A stretch of DNA of 64,000 nt from Halomonas sp. QHL1 (GTDB taxonomy: Bacteria; Pseudomonadota; Gammaproteobacteria; Pseudomonadales; Halomonadaceae), in NCBI RefSeq assembly GCF_001882345.1, contig NZ_MINL01000001.1, positions 248,001-312,000 of the forward strand, given 5' to 3'. Of this stretch, positions 38,007 to 46,599 are shown one piece after another; within the stretch, counting starts at the first letter, position 1; the number at the start of each line of letters is the position of its first letter. The translations under genes and the position numbers were made by a program. The notes under the pieces were generated by a model that worked only from the letters and a program-made list of their open reading frames with translations, was not told the DNA's origin and ran no database searches.

Positions 38007-38040
38007 CTTTAGAGCCTGTCTTTTCAGATGCACATAACGC

Positions 38041-38068
38041 AAAAATCCCCGCCGAAGCGGGGATTTTT
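38041..38068. terminator. bidirectional terminator between murB and rne
   Basis: A perfect 12-bp stem AAAAATCCCCGC (38041-38052) / GCGGGGATTTTT (38057-38068) with tetraloop CGAA. T tracts lie on both strands, so it can end murB and rne transcripts. Confidence 0.9.
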
Positions 38069-38090
38069 GTTACTGCAACACGCGACCGAT

Positions 38091-41000
38091 TTATTCGGAG
38101 CGGGTGTCTTGCTGGGCCTGTTTGCGTTTCTCACGCGGGTCATTGTGAGCCCGGGTGCGACGACGGCGAGGTTTAGCCGCTTCTTCAGTTGCTGCGTCTT
38201 CAACTGGCGCTTCGCTGGCGACTGGCTGAGATTCTGCTTGAGTTGCATGGGCTTCAGCCGCAGGAGCCTCAGTTGCGCCTAGATCGTCACCACTCTTTTC
38301 AGGGCTATTCTCTTCAGCGCTATTCAGTTCAATGCTTCTGTCTTCAACGCCCGTGTCTTTAACGCTTCTGTCTTTAACATTCTGGGGCTCATCAGCTTTT
38401 TCTGCGGCATCTTGCTTCGGCTCGCTGCTTTGATCCGTATCACTACTGAAAGGTGTAGGGACGGCGGCTTCTTCAATAGTTGCCGCTGGATCGACAACGT
38501 TACCCGTAGGCGGGTCGATGGCTTCAGGCGCTACCGGTTCGCTAACGCTGTGCTGACTATCGTCGGCTTTCTCACTCTCAGCCGGCTCTGCGTTGGCCTC
38601 GGCTGCTGTTGAGTTCACCTCTGATGGTACTAGCTGCTCAGCGCTGGCTGCGGTCTCCGGTTCGCTCGGCTTGGCAACGGCCTCATCTTGCTCAACGGTA
38701 TTGTCAGTTGGCGTCTGTTCCGTCGGTGACACCGCTTTAGGCTTACGGCGCTGGTGCGTCGATTTGCTCGCTTTAGCGTTCTCAGCCACGGGCCGGTCGG
38801 CGGTCGTTGCGTCGTCCGCTTGCTCTGGCTCCGGCTTAGGCTCGGGCTCACTCTTAGCGTTGGACTCAGGCGCATCGGCTGATGCCACTTCTTGCTGAGC
38901 GGTATCGCCTGCTGGCGCAGCGGTATGACTCTCCGATGCCGACTCTGGGGCGATCGGTGCGTCACTTGTCGCTGCTTTAGCTACCTGCGTCTGTTCTTCT
39001 TTAGCAGATGCTTCGCTCGGCTCTTGGGTTGCTGCTGGCGCTTCATCCTGAACTTCAGCCTGCAGTTTTAACTGCTCTGCTTCGGCCTGGGGGTTGATCG
39101 CCTGAGTGCGTGTGCGGTTACGCGGGTTGTTACGCGTACGCTTCGGCTTGCCGTCGTCTTGTGGCGTCTCAGAGGTTTTTGTCTCTGAGCCATTGACCGC
39201 TTCATCACGCTGATTGTCGCGTTTTTTGTCACCACCGGTATCGCGACGCGATTCTTTCTGCGCTGCGCTTTTGCCGTTGTTGCTCTCTATAGAGCCATCT
39301 TTTGCAGAGCTGTCTTTGCCAGTGCTGTCTTTGGAAGAGCTATCAGCCTGGGTCTCTTTGCGAGGCGCTTTGTTGGCTGATTCTTGCCCGCTACCATCAT
39401 CTTGCTGAGGGTGACGACGGCGGTTGCGGGTACGGCTGGGGCCGCTGCGCTTATCGCTATTATCGTCACTGGCAGGGCGCGGCGTACTGCTGCGCTGCTC
39501 GGTTTTTTGCTCAGCTTTTTGTTCTGCTTTTGGCTCAGGGCGGGCGCTACTATCGCTGCGCGACTCATTACGGCTAGTGTTGTCACCGCGCTCGCCACGT
39601 GACGACTTTTGCCGCGACTCGTTGCTGCGCTGATTGGTTTTACGCTCGCTCGGCTTGCGCGGCGCCGGGGTTTCAACCTTGGGCTCTGGCGTGGCTTCGG
39701 CACTGCTTTCGTCGCTACCAAGCAGTTTGGCGAAACCGCGCATAAAGCGGCCAATAACGCTGGGTTGCTCGCTGGTCACCGGGGCTGCTTTAGCCGCCGA
39801 GGTTGGAGAGGCGGCAGGCGCTTTCTCTTCAGTTTGCAGCGATGCCGGAGCGGGAGCGTTGTGCGTGACACTCTTAACAGCGGCTTCGGCCCTTAGCGCG
39901 GGCGGCACGAAGCTGGGTGTCGGCTCTTTGCCTACTTCGGTATCGGTGGAGAGCTCAAAGCTTGATAGGCTTTGGGTGTCATCCTCGTCCAGGTGATCAT
40001 CGCGCAACCGCTGTACGTCGTAGTGGGGCGTATCCATTTCAGGATTGGGCAGCAGCACTACGCGCACATTCTGACGAGACTCAAGATCCGCCAGCACACT
40101 GCGTTTTTCATTGAGTAAGTAAGTCGCCACGGGTACCGGCAGAATGGCGCGAATCTGCGCGCTATTCTCTTTCATCGCCTCTTCTTCAATCAGGCGCATG
40201 ATGGAGAGGGAGAGCGAGCGCACATCGCGAATGGTGCCCTGGCCATTACAGCGCGGGCAGACCACGCCGCTGGTTTCACCCAGCGAGGGGCGCAGACGCT
40301 GGCGGGACATTTCCATCAGGCCAAAGCGTGAAATACGGCCAATTTGCACCCGTGCGCGATCCAGCTTTAGGGCATCGCGCATGCGGTTTTCAACTTCACG
40401 CTGGTTGCGCGCCGGGCCCATGTCGATAAAGTCGATAACCACCAAACCGCCGATATCGCGCAGGCGCAGTTGGCGGGCGATCTCATCGGCGGCTTCAGAG
40501 TTGGTCTGTAGTGCAGTCTCTTCGATATCGCTGCCGCGGGTGGCGCGGGCGGAGTTGATATCAATAGAGACCAGCGCTTCGGTGTGGTCGATCACAATTG
40601 AGCCGCCAGAAGGTAACTTCACTTCGCGCTGATAGGCGGTTTCGATTTGCGATTCGATCTGGAAGCGCGAGAACAGTGGTACTTCGTCCGCGTAGAGTTT
40701 GATTTTTTGCTGATACGAGGGCATTACTTGACGGATAAAGGCCAGCGCTTCGGCGTGAATCTCGGGGCTGTCGATCAACACTTCGCCAATATCTTGGCGT
40801 AGGTAATCGCGCATGGCGCGAATGATGACGTTGGATTCACGGTAAATCAGGAACGGAGCAGGGCGTTTGGCGGCTTCGGTAGTGATGGATTCCCACACCT
40901 GAACCAAATAATCCAAGTCCCACTGCAGCTCTTCCGGGTTGCGGCCGATACCAGCAGTGCGAACGATCAGGCCCATTTTATCCGGTACGGTCAACTGACC

Positions 41001-41459
41001 CATGGCATCTTTGAGCTGGCTGCGTTCATCGCCTTCGATACGGCGAGAAATACCGCCAGCACGGGGGTTATTAGGCATTAGCACCAAAAAGCGGCCAGCC
41101 AGACTAACGAAAGTGGTCAGCGCGGCGCCTTTATTGCCACGCTCCTCTTTATCGACCTGGACGATGACCTCTTGGCCCTCTTTAAGCACTTCTTTAATGC
41201 TCGGGCGTCCGGAAACGTCTTTGACAAAGTACTCGCGAGAGATCTCTTTTAAAGGCAAAAAGCCGTGACGATCAGCGCCGTAGTCAACAAAGGCGGCTTC
41301 CAGGGAGGGCTCTACGCGGGTAATTTTGCCGCGATAGATATTAGCTTTTTTCTGTTCTCTTGCGCCGGATTCGATATCTAAATCGTAAAGGCGTTGTCCA
41401 TCAACTAAAGCGACACGCAGCTCTTCGGGCTGGGTCGCATTGATAAGCATCCGTTTCAT
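38091..41459 (-). CDS. rne: ribonuclease E
   Basis: Essential endoribonuclease that processes rRNA and tRNA and starts mRNA decay; its tail holds the degradosome together. I start it at [16 protein letters not shown] (ATG at 41457-41459), which aligns with E. coli; it gives 1122 residues. The S1 domain is at about 37-120, the catalytic Asp300 and Asp343 are in [13 protein letters not shown] and [13 protein letters not shown], and the zinc link is CPRCNGQGT (Cys401, Cys404). From about residue 510 on the protein is low-complexity, rich in Glu, Ala, Ser, Lys and Arg, with short repeats such as [19 protein letters not shown]. The last 30 residues contain [17 protein letters not shown], a short conserved-looking motif. 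Its ribosome site is weak and a long leader precedes it. Confidence 0.97.
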   Translation of the reverse strand: MKRMLINATQPEELRVALVDGQRLYDLDIESGAREQKKANIYRGKITRVEPSLEAAFVDYGADRHGFLPLKEISREYFVKDVSGRPSIKEVLKEGQEVIVQVDKEERGNKGAALTTFVSLAGRFLVLMPNNPRAGGISRRIEGDERSQLKDAMGQLTVPDKMGLIVRTAGIGRNPEELQWDLDYLVQVWESITTEAAKRPAPFLIYRESNVIIRAMRDYLRQDIGEVLIDSPEIHAEALAFIRQVMPSYQQKIKLYADEVPLFSRFQIESQIETAYQREVKLPSGGSIVIDHTEALVSIDINSARATRGSDIEETALQTNSEAADEIARQLRLRDIGGLVVIDFIDMGPARNQREVENRMRDALKLDRARVQIGRISRFGLMEMSRQRLRPSLGETSGVVCPRCNGQGTIRDVRSLSLSIMRLIEEEAMKENSAQIRAILPVPVATYLLNEKRSVLADLESRQNVRVVLLPNPEMDTPHYDVQRLRDDHLDEDDTQSLSSFELSTDTEVGKEPTPSFVPPALRAEAAVKSVTHNAPAPASLQTEEKAPAASPTSAAKAAPVTSEQPSVIGRFMRGFAKLLGSDESSAEATPEPKVETPAPRKPSERKTNQRSNESRQKSSRGERGDNTSRNESRSDSSARPEPKAEQKAEQKTEQRSSTPRPASDDNSDKRSGPSRTRNRRRHPQQDDGSGQESANKAPRKETQADSSSKDSTGKDSSAKDGSIESNNGKSAAQKESRRDTGGDKKRDNQRDEAVNGSETKTSETPQDDGKPKRTRNNPRNRTRTQAINPQAEAEQLKLQAEVQDEAPAATQEPSEASAKEEQTQVAKAATSDAPIAPESASESHTAAPAGDTAQQEVASADAPESNAKSEPEPKPEPEQADDATTADRPVAENAKASKSTHQRRKPKAVSPTEQTPTDNTVEQDEAVAKPSEPETAASAEQLVPSEVNSTAAEANAEPAESEKADDSQHSVSEPVAPEAIDPPTGNVVDPAATIEEAAVPTPFSSDTDQSSEPKQDAAEKADEPQNVKDRSVKDTGVEDRSIELNSAEENSPEKSGDDLGATEAPAAEAHATQAESQPVASEAPVEDAATEEAAKPRRRRTRAHNDPREKRKQAQQDTRSE

Positions 41460-42168
41460 AGTGTCTCGCATAGCGTTGCGTGCCGGCGAACTGCCTATTG
41501 GGTGACGTAGGCGAATCGCTGGGTGCTGCGTGCTTGTGCTCGGCGCATTGCAATGCTGACGCGTCAAGCCGGGAAGGCGTCATCGCCAACCCGGCCAATA
41601 GGGCGTTGAGTACGTGGCGGAGGCAGGACGTGTTCCGGTGGCTGTCACGTCCATCCGGCCCTGCTGACACCGCCAACACCTGGCATTCATCGATTCACCA
41701 ACGCCGGCCACCGGCACAGCGTTGAACTTTTCGCCCGGAGTCAGTCAGCGCCTTGTGACGAATAAGACGGAGCTGCTCAGGGCGTGGCGTTGTTTAGTTA
41801 CTGCCTGCCGTTGAGGGCTAGGCTTACTTTCATCTGCCGGCATAAAAAACGAGCGGCAGAGTTACTGCATTTTTAAGATCAGTTTTTAATACTGGAAAAA
41901 CGGGCAATGCGTACACTGGTGCCGCTTTTATGTTCAGGCCTGCGTGTTAGACGGGCAGGCGCATTAACCAAGCTCAGCGGTGATGCTCTCTGCTAACAAA
42001 TTTAATCAATTAGCTATCGATCAGCTAGTCACTAGCGCTAGACAAGACAGCTTTCCGCGCTCAGCTGGTGAACGTTTTCGAATATAACAGTAAAGACAAC
42101 GACCAGCAATTGACGCAATGCCTTTGGGTCTACGCTAGAATGCCGCTTTTAAGCAGGAGTAAGTAGTA
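41460..42168. promoter_or_regulatory. rne leader and divergent rne/rluC promoter region
   Basis: 709 bases without a convincing gene between the divergent rne and rluC. The part next to rne (41460-41760) is GC-rich and would form the 5' leader of the rne message; in E. coli a leader of about 360 bases lets RNase E limit its own amount. The part nearer rluC is AT-rich. Palindromes seen are CTAGCGCTAG (42032-42041) and the inverted repeat CTGCCG / CGGCAG (41834-41859). Short ORFs on both strands here look like chance. Confidence 0.6.
42110..42141 (+). promoter_or_regulatory. possible rluC promoter
   Basis: TTGACG (42110-42115) and TAGAAT (42136-42141) are both good boxes, but the spacer is 20 bases, longer than normal. 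TAGAAT lies 28 bases before the rluC ATG; GCAGGAG in between serves as ribosome site. Confidence 0.3.
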
Positions 42169-43110
42169 ATGTCCGAAGGGCGTGAAGTGCAGTGGGTGGA
42201 TATCGCCCCGGAGCAAGCAGGGCAGCGAATTGATAATTTTCTCATGACGCGTCTTAAAGGTGCGCCTCGCGCGCTTATCTATCGCATCGTGCGAAAAGGA
42301 GAAGTGCGCGTTAATAAAAAGCGAGTGAAGGTCGATTACCGGTTGCAGGCCGGCGATTTAGTACGCGTTCCGCCGCTGCGTTTGGCCCCTCGCGAGGCGG
42401 TGAAAGAAGTCAGTGACAATTTGCGCGACCTGCTGGTAGGCAGCGTTATTATGGAAGGCCCCGATTGGATGGTGCTTAACAAACCTTCTGGTTTAGCAGT
42501 GCACGGCGGCAGCGGGGTTAAAATCGGTTTAATAGAAGCGCTGCGCCAGGTGCGTGATGATCTGAGTTTTCTGGAACTGGTTCACCGCCTGGATCGCGAT
42601 ACGTCCGGCTGTTTGCTGCTGGCCAAGTCACGCGATGCGCTGGTGACGCTGAACGAGTCGCTGAAAAAGCATGGCATGGATAAGCGGTATCTGGCCCTGG
42701 TCAGCGGGCGCTGGCCGGCGCGGAAAACCTATGAAAGTGCTCGGTTAGACCGTTTTGATGCCGGTAACGGCGAGCGGAGGGTAAGGGTGGATCCCAACGG
42801 TAAAGTGTCGCGCACCCATTTTTCGGTGGTCGAAACCTTCGAGAAAGTAACGCTGATAGAGGCTGAGCCAGTAACGGGCCGCACCCACCAGATTCGCGTA
42901 CATGCCGCCCACGCGGGCCATGCGTTGTTAGGCGACGATAAGTACGCTACCCGCGAAAGCGGTCTGCTCACCAAACAATTAGGGCTGGGGCGTCTGTTTC
43001 TTCATGCGCGGGCGCTGACCTTTCCAGAGCCCACTAACGGCCGCCCGGTAACCGTCAAAGCGCCGCTGCCAGAGGCTCTGGAGGAGACGCTTAAGCGCGC
43101 CCGTCAATAA
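42169..43110 (+). CDS. rluC: 23S rRNA pseudouridine synthase RluC
   Basis: Makes pseudouridines at 955, 2504 and 2580 of 23S rRNA in E. coli. It has 313 residues. An S4 RNA-binding domain (about 16-75) includes GQRIDNFLMTRLKGAPRALIYRIVRKGEVRVNKKRVKVDYRL. The catalytic motif HRLDRDTSGCLLLAK has Asp144 at the same number as in E. coli. LNKPSGLAVHGGSGV and RTHQIRVHAAHAGHALLGDDKY are typical. It is divergent from rne, as in many gammaproteobacteria, and followed by a HAD phosphatase. Confidence 0.96.
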   Translation: MSEGREVQWVDIAPEQAGQRIDNFLMTRLKGAPRALIYRIVRKGEVRVNKKRVKVDYRLQAGDLVRVPPLRLAPREAVKEVSDNLRDLLVGSVIMEGPDWMVLNKPSGLAVHGGSGVKIGLIEALRQVRDDLSFLELVHRLDRDTSGCLLLAKSRDALVTLNESLKKHGMDKRYLALVSGRWPARKTYESARLDRFDAGNGERRVRVDPNGKVSRTHFSVVETFEKVTLIEAEPVTGRTHQIRVHAAHAGHALLGDDKYATRESGLLTKQLGLGRLFLHARALTFPEPTNGRPVTVKAPLPEALEETLKRARQ

Positions 43111-43147
43111 CTCCTTTTTACCGCGTTACCTATTACAAGGAGCTGCC

Positions 43148-43792
43148 ATGCAGTACGAGTTAATTATCTTTGATTGGGACGGCACCTTGATGGACTCGGT
43201 GCCGCGCATTGTGTCGTGTATGCAGGCGGCTGCTTTAGAGGCAGAGTGGGGAGCGCTTACTGCGGCTGAAGTGGAAGATATTATTGGCCTGGGGCTGCCC
43301 GAGGCAATTGCCAAACTCTGCCCAGGTATATTGCCTGCCCAGGCCGAGCGGCTTCGCGAGCGTTACGCGCACCATTTTGTGCAGGCTGACACCACGCCGA
43401 TGGCGTTTTTTAGCGGTGTTGAAGCACATATCTCTCGTCTGCGTGGGCATGAGCAGCAGCGTTTAGCGGTGGCGACAGGTAAAAGTCGTCGCGGTCTTGA
43501 CCGTATTTTTGCAGAGACCGGCAGCGGCGCCTGGTTTCATGCTAGCCGTACGGCGGATGAAACTCGTTCCAAGCCGCACCCGCAAATGCTTTCAGAGCTG
43601 CTGGCAGAGCTCACGGTGCCGGTCGATCGGGCGCTGATGGTCGGCGATACCGAGTATGACTTGGAAATGGCTAGGGCGATTGGAATGGATCGGGTGGGTG
43701 TAAGCTATGGGGTGCATACGCCCGAGCGCCTGGCAATGAGCGAGCCCAAGTGGATTGCCCATAGCGTCGACGAGCTTTTTGATCGGTTATAA
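43148..43792 (+). CDS. HAD family hydrolase, phosphoglycolate phosphatase-like
   Basis: A 214-residue HAD subfamily IA enzyme. Motif I is IIFDWDGTLMDS with the nucleophile Asp9 and Asp11; motif II lies in LAVATGKSRRGL; motif III has the Lys of SKPHPQML; motif IV is MVGDTEYDLEMARAIGM. The cap domain covers about residues 17-85. It resembles the HAD genes next to rluC in Pseudomonas, often named phosphoglycolate phosphatase; the real substrate is not known from the sequence. AAGGAGCTGCC precedes the ATG. Confidence 0.9.
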   Translation: MQYELIIFDWDGTLMDSVPRIVSCMQAAALEAEWGALTAAEVEDIIGLGLPEAIAKLCPGILPAQAERLRERYAHHFVQADTTPMAFFSGVEAHISRLRGHEQQRLAVATGKSRRGLDRIFAETGSGAWFHASRTADETRSKPHPQMLSELLAELTVPVDRALMVGDTEYDLEMARAIGMDRVGVSYGVHTPERLAMSEPKWIAHSVDELFDRL

Positions 43793-43801
43793 GGACATTT
43801 T

Positions 43802-44965
43802 ATGAGTGACGATCCAACCCGCCAAAATAGTACACCAGAGGGGCATGACGGCCCGGCCAATGGCTATCGCCGTAACGACGCTGACCGTAATGACTCGGTT
43901 AATAGTGACCAGCCCAGCGAGTTAAGTGAAGACCCTTGGACAGAAGGGCCTGAAGTCCCGCCCGGTAAAGGAACTAAGCAAATGCCTGGGGAGCCAGGCG
44001 ACGATGCGGAAACGCTACGCGAACGCCAGCGATTAGCGCAGTTGGAAATGATGGACCACTGGATAGGCGGCGTCTTGACCGAACAGCGACGTACCCGCCG
44101 TTGGAAGCTGTTTTTCCGTCTCATGTTTCTCGCTGTTGTGTTGGTGGCGCTGTCTGCCGCGCTTTATAGCCTGTTCTGGGATTCGCCAAGTGCCACCGCG
44201 CCCACCCAGCGCCACTTGGGCATTGTTGAAGTTGATGGGGTGATTGCTAGCGATTCGCCGGCCAATGCGGAGCGCATCATCCAAGGGTTAAATCGTGCCT
44301 GGGAGGTGGAAAGCGCTGCTATCGTGGTGCTGCACATTAATAGTCCAGGCGGCAGCCCCGTGCAGTCTCAACGTATCTATGCGGAAATAATGCGCCTGCG
44401 CGAGCAGGGCGATAAACCGATTATTGCGGTGATTGAGGATGTCGGTGCCAGCGGCGCTTATTACATTGCCGCAGCGGCAGATGAGATTGTTGCATCGCCG
44501 GTGAGCCTGGTGGGCTCAATTGGCGTGATTTACGCTGGTTTTGGCTTTGAGGAGGCGATAGAGCGCATTGGCGTTGAGCGCCGCGTGCTCACAGCGGGGG
44601 AAAATAAAGCGTTTTTAGATCCTTTTCAGCCGCTGGATGATGATGCCGAGGCGTTTTGGCAAGGAGTGTTGAGTGAAACCCATCGCCAGTTTATCGATGA
44701 CGTCCGCGCGGGTCGCGGCGAGCGGCTCAGCGATAGCTCGGACATTTTCTCTGGCCTCATCTGGAGCGGCGAACAGAGTGTCGAGCTGGGTTTGGTCGAC
44801 CAGCTGGGCAGCCTCGAGCAGCTGTCTCGCGATCAAGTGGGTAACACCGACTGGGTGGACTATACGCCGAGCCTTGATCCATTTGAGCGCTTTACTCGGC
44901 GCTTTACCCAGGTTGTTGCCGAGGTGTTGGGTGTTAGTGCACCCAATACCCCGCTGCGCTTCTAG
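43802..44965 (+). CDS. sppA: signal peptide peptidase SppA-type S49 serine protease
   Basis: Membrane-bound Ser-Lys protease of family S49, thought to cut remnant signal peptides. It has 387 residues. About 100 polar, acidic residues come first (rich in Asp, Asn, Pro), then one membrane segment near 102-124 and a periplasmic protease domain. GIVEVDGVIAS and INSPGGSPVQSQRIY lead to the nucleophile Ser217 in VGASGAYYIAAAADEIVA; the partner Lys is probably Lys269 in LTAGENKAFLDPF. It is a single-domain short form, unlike the 618-residue E. coli SppA. The polar N-terminal region is longer than I expect for the family. It follows the HAD gene by nine bases. Confidence 0.9.
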   Translation: MSDDPTRQNSTPEGHDGPANGYRRNDADRNDSVNSDQPSELSEDPWTEGPEVPPGKGTKQMPGEPGDDAETLRERQRLAQLEMMDHWIGGVLTEQRRTRRWKLFFRLMFLAVVLVALSAALYSLFWDSPSATAPTQRHLGIVEVDGVIASDSPANAERIIQGLNRAWEVESAAIVVLHINSPGGSPVQSQRIYAEIMRLREQGDKPIIAVIEDVGASGAYYIAAAADEIVASPVSLVGSIGVIYAGFGFEEAIERIGVERRVLTAGENKAFLDPFQPLDDDAEAFWQGVLSETHRQFIDDVRAGRGERLSDSSDIFSGLIWSGEQSVELGLVDQLGSLEQLSRDQVGNTDWVDYTPSLDPFERFTRRFTQVVAEVLGVSAPNTPLRF

Positions 44966-44985
44966 GTGCTCATAGCCTCTTATGG

Positions 44986-45633
44986 TTAGCGTGCGCCAAG
45001 CGGATCTAGGCCCGCTTGGCGCAACATGTCGCAGAGCGCAATCAGCGGAAGTCCGATCAAGGCGTTGGGGTCACGGCCTTCCAGTTTTTCAAACAGCGCA
45101 ATACCTAGGCCTTCCATGCGAAAGCTGCCTGCGCTGTCTAGCGGCTGTTCTTTGGCGACATAGTTTTCGATCTCTTGCGTGCTAAGAGTGCGAAACACGA
45201 CCTCGAAAGGCTCGACATGCACTTGGTGGCGCTGGCTGCGTGTATCCAGCAGCGCTAAACCAGTTAGGAAGGTGACGCGCTGACCAGAAAAGCGGGCAAG
45301 GTTTGCGCAGGCCTTTTCAACTGTGTGTGGTTTGCCAAGAATGTCGCCTTCAAACACCGCCACTTGGTCAGAGCCTATAATGCAGTGATGAGGGAAATGG
45401 GCCGCCACGGCGTTGGCTTTGCTGAGCGCTAGTCGATGCACCAGGGCATGGGGCGTTTCGCCACTACGGGGCGTTTCATCAATATCCGGCGAGTGGCTCT
45501 GGTAGGGGAGTTGCAGGCGATCCAGCAACTCGCGCCGCCAGCGTGAACTTGAGGCAAGCACCAGCTCTGCAGTTGATAACTGAGCAGTTGACGACTGAGT
45601 GCTCGATGGCTCGGTCATGGGTGATAAGGTCAC
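44986..45633 (-). CDS. maf: Maf-type nucleotide pyrophosphatase (YceF, 7-methyl-GTP type)
   Basis: House-cleaning enzyme that hydrolyses modified nucleoside triphosphates; the YceF subgroup prefers 7-methyl-GTP. It has 215 residues. LVLASSSRWRRELLDRLQLP, DIDETPRSGETP, IIGSDQVAVFEG, GKPHTVEKA, YVAKEQPLDSAGSF and RMEGLGIALFEKLEGRDPNALIGLPL match the family; the LxASxSxWRR and CAGSF-like forms point to YceF. The N terminus has about 20 extra residues with a repeated STAQL/STAEL from a 15-bp tandem duplication; a start five codons later is also possible. It is convergent with sppA, and the last codons overlap a perfect hairpin. Confidence 0.93.
   Translation of the reverse strand: MTLSPMTEPSSTQSSTAQLSTAELVLASSSRWRRELLDRLQLPYQSHSPDIDETPRSGETPHALVHRLALSKANAVAAHFPHHCIIGSDQVAVFEGDILGKPHTVEKACANLARFSGQRVTFLTGLALLDTRSQRHQVHVEPFEVVFRTLSTQEIENYVAKEQPLDSAGSFRMEGLGIALFEKLEGRDPNALIGLPLIALCDMLRQAGLDPLGAR
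44992..45023. terminator. perfect hairpin over the end of maf, terminator-like
   Basis: TGCGCCAAGCGG (44992-45003) and CCGCTTGGCGCA (45012-45023) are perfect 12-bp arms with an 8-base loop. The hairpin includes the last codons of maf and lies 27 bases after the sppA stop. No U tract follows on either strand, so it is only terminator-like. Confidence 0.5.
45569..45598. repeat. 15-bp tandem duplication in the 5' part of maf
   Basis: GCAGTTGATAACTGA (45569-45583) and GCAGTTGACGACTGA (45584-45598) match at 13 of 15 bases. On the minus strand they encode the repeated pentapeptides STAQL and STAEL in the extra N terminus of Maf. Confidence 0.85.
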
Positions 45634-45759
45634 AGTAAAACTCCTGGCTACGTGGTTGCGCTAGTGCAACGTCAAAGCAGTAGAGTGTAGCGAAAGCTGC
45701 TAAACGTGCCTATGTTGGCTGTTTATAGAGACCAGCGTTGTTTATTTATTGAGGAAACC

Positions 45760-45825
45760 ATGAAAAATATACCGGCAGCTTTGACACCAGCAGGGGGAGT
45801 GCCTATCATTGCGCGCCTATGTTGA
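45760..45825 (+). CDS. 21-codon upstream ORF overlapping the yceD start
   Basis: ATG at 45760 is preceded by a strong ribosome site (GAGGAAACC) and opens a 21-residue frame, MKNIPAALTPAGGVPIIARL then Cys, that stops with TGA at 45823-45825, four bases into yceD. Because yceD has no ribosome site of its own, this small frame could deliver ribosomes to it by coupling. I know no family for the peptide; it may act only by being translated. It would be present only in transcripts that start upstream of 45760. Confidence 0.5.
   Translation: MKNIPAALTPAGGVPIIARLC
45781..45809 (+). promoter_or_regulatory. near-consensus promoter before yceD-rpmF
   Basis: TTGACA (45781-45786), a 17-base spacer and TATCAT (45804-45809). 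The expected start of transcription is about 45815-45817, only two to four bases before the yceD ATG, so transcripts from here would be leaderless or nearly so. Confidence 0.65.
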
Positions 45826-46349
45826 CCTCACAACTCCCCAGTCGGGTGGAGCCTTATAAGCTCGCAGCCCGCCACGAACGAATCGAAGGCTTGGTAGCGC
45901 TTGATAAGCTGCCACGTCTTGCCGAAGAAGCGGGTGTCCAAACCGGCGACTGTCATGTCGTGCTTGAGTTTGGCGTCGATTCTCAAGGCCGTCGTGAAAT
46001 TCGTGGCCACTTGCAAGCGACGTTGGCGCTTGCCTGCCGACGCTGCCTAGTGCCGCTGCCTCAAGAGGTGAGCAGTGATTTTCTGCTTGGAATGGTCACT
46101 GATGAAGCCTTAGCGGCCGAGTTGCCCGCTAGTCATGAACCGGTGCTGGTGGAAAAGGAACAGCTGGATCTTCTGACGGTGGTTGAGGATGAGTTAATTC
46201 TCAGCCTGCCCCAGGTGGTCTATCACGATGAAGCCGAATGTCATGTCTCGGCGGAGCAGCTGGTCAGCAAAACAGAAGGCGCGGCGTCAGAAACAACGCC
46301 AGCGACGAACCCTTTCGCGGTGCTGAATGTCTTGAAAGGCAAAAAATAA
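45819..46349 (+). CDS. yceD: YceD / DUF177 protein, 23S rRNA accumulation protein
   Basis: A 176-residue DUF177 protein found before rpmF in most bacteria; in E. coli and plants it is linked to 23S rRNA build-up. QLPSRVEPYKLAARHERIEGLV aligns from the first residues with E. coli YceD, which supports the ATG at 45819. The Cys pair of LACRRCLVPL, EPVLVEKEQLDLLTVVEDELILSLP and the C-terminal NPFAVLNVLKGKK are typical. There is no ribosome site before the ATG; see the upstream frame and the promoter at 45760-45809. rpmF follows after 36 bases. Confidence 0.93.
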   Translation: MLTSQLPSRVEPYKLAARHERIEGLVALDKLPRLAEEAGVQTGDCHVVLEFGVDSQGRREIRGHLQATLALACRRCLVPLPQEVSSDFLLGMVTDEALAAELPASHEPVLVEKEQLDLLTVVEDELILSLPQVVYHDEAECHVSAEQLVSKTEGAASETTPATNPFAVLNVLKGKK

Positions 46350-46385
46350 GCACCCTTTACCTTAAATACCTTGGAGTAAACCCCC

Positions 46386-46556
46386 ATGGCAGTTCAACAG
46401 AACCGTAAAACTCGTTCCAAGCGCGGCATGCGTCGCAGCCACGATGCGCTGACCGCTCCGACGCTGTCGCAGGACAAAGAAACAGGTACGACTCACCTGC
46501 GTCACCACGTTTCTCCAGACGGTTTCTACCGTGGTCGTAAAGTGGTTGAGGTATAA
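46386..46556 (+). CDS. rpmF: 50S ribosomal protein L32
   Basis: The 56-residue product reads [20 protein letters not shown] at the N terminus, the typical L32 start, then [22 protein letters not shown] and ends GRKVVEV. It has no zinc-binding cysteines, as in the Cys-free L32 of many gammaproteobacteria. TTGGAG about ten bases upstream serves as ribosome site. It lies between yceD and plsX, the usual place, linking ribosome and lipid synthesis genes in one operon. Confidence 0.97.
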   Translation: MAVQQNRKTRSKRGMRRSHDALTAPTLSQDKETGTTHLRHHVSPDGFYRGRKVVEV

Positions 46557-46599
46557 GCCTCAACTACCTTAATAAGCGGCTAAACGGATTCAGTGCGGT

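Noticed and set aside
38593..39996. Several plus-strand ORFs opposite the RNase E tail
   Set aside because: Their products are Ala, Ser and Leu-rich mirror images of the low-complexity tail; no ribosome sites or motifs.
41401..41725. ORFs of 81 and 92 codons on opposite strands in the rne leader
   Set aside because: They overlap each other, have no recognisable motifs or ribosome sites, and lie in a GC-rich leader where long open frames occur by chance.
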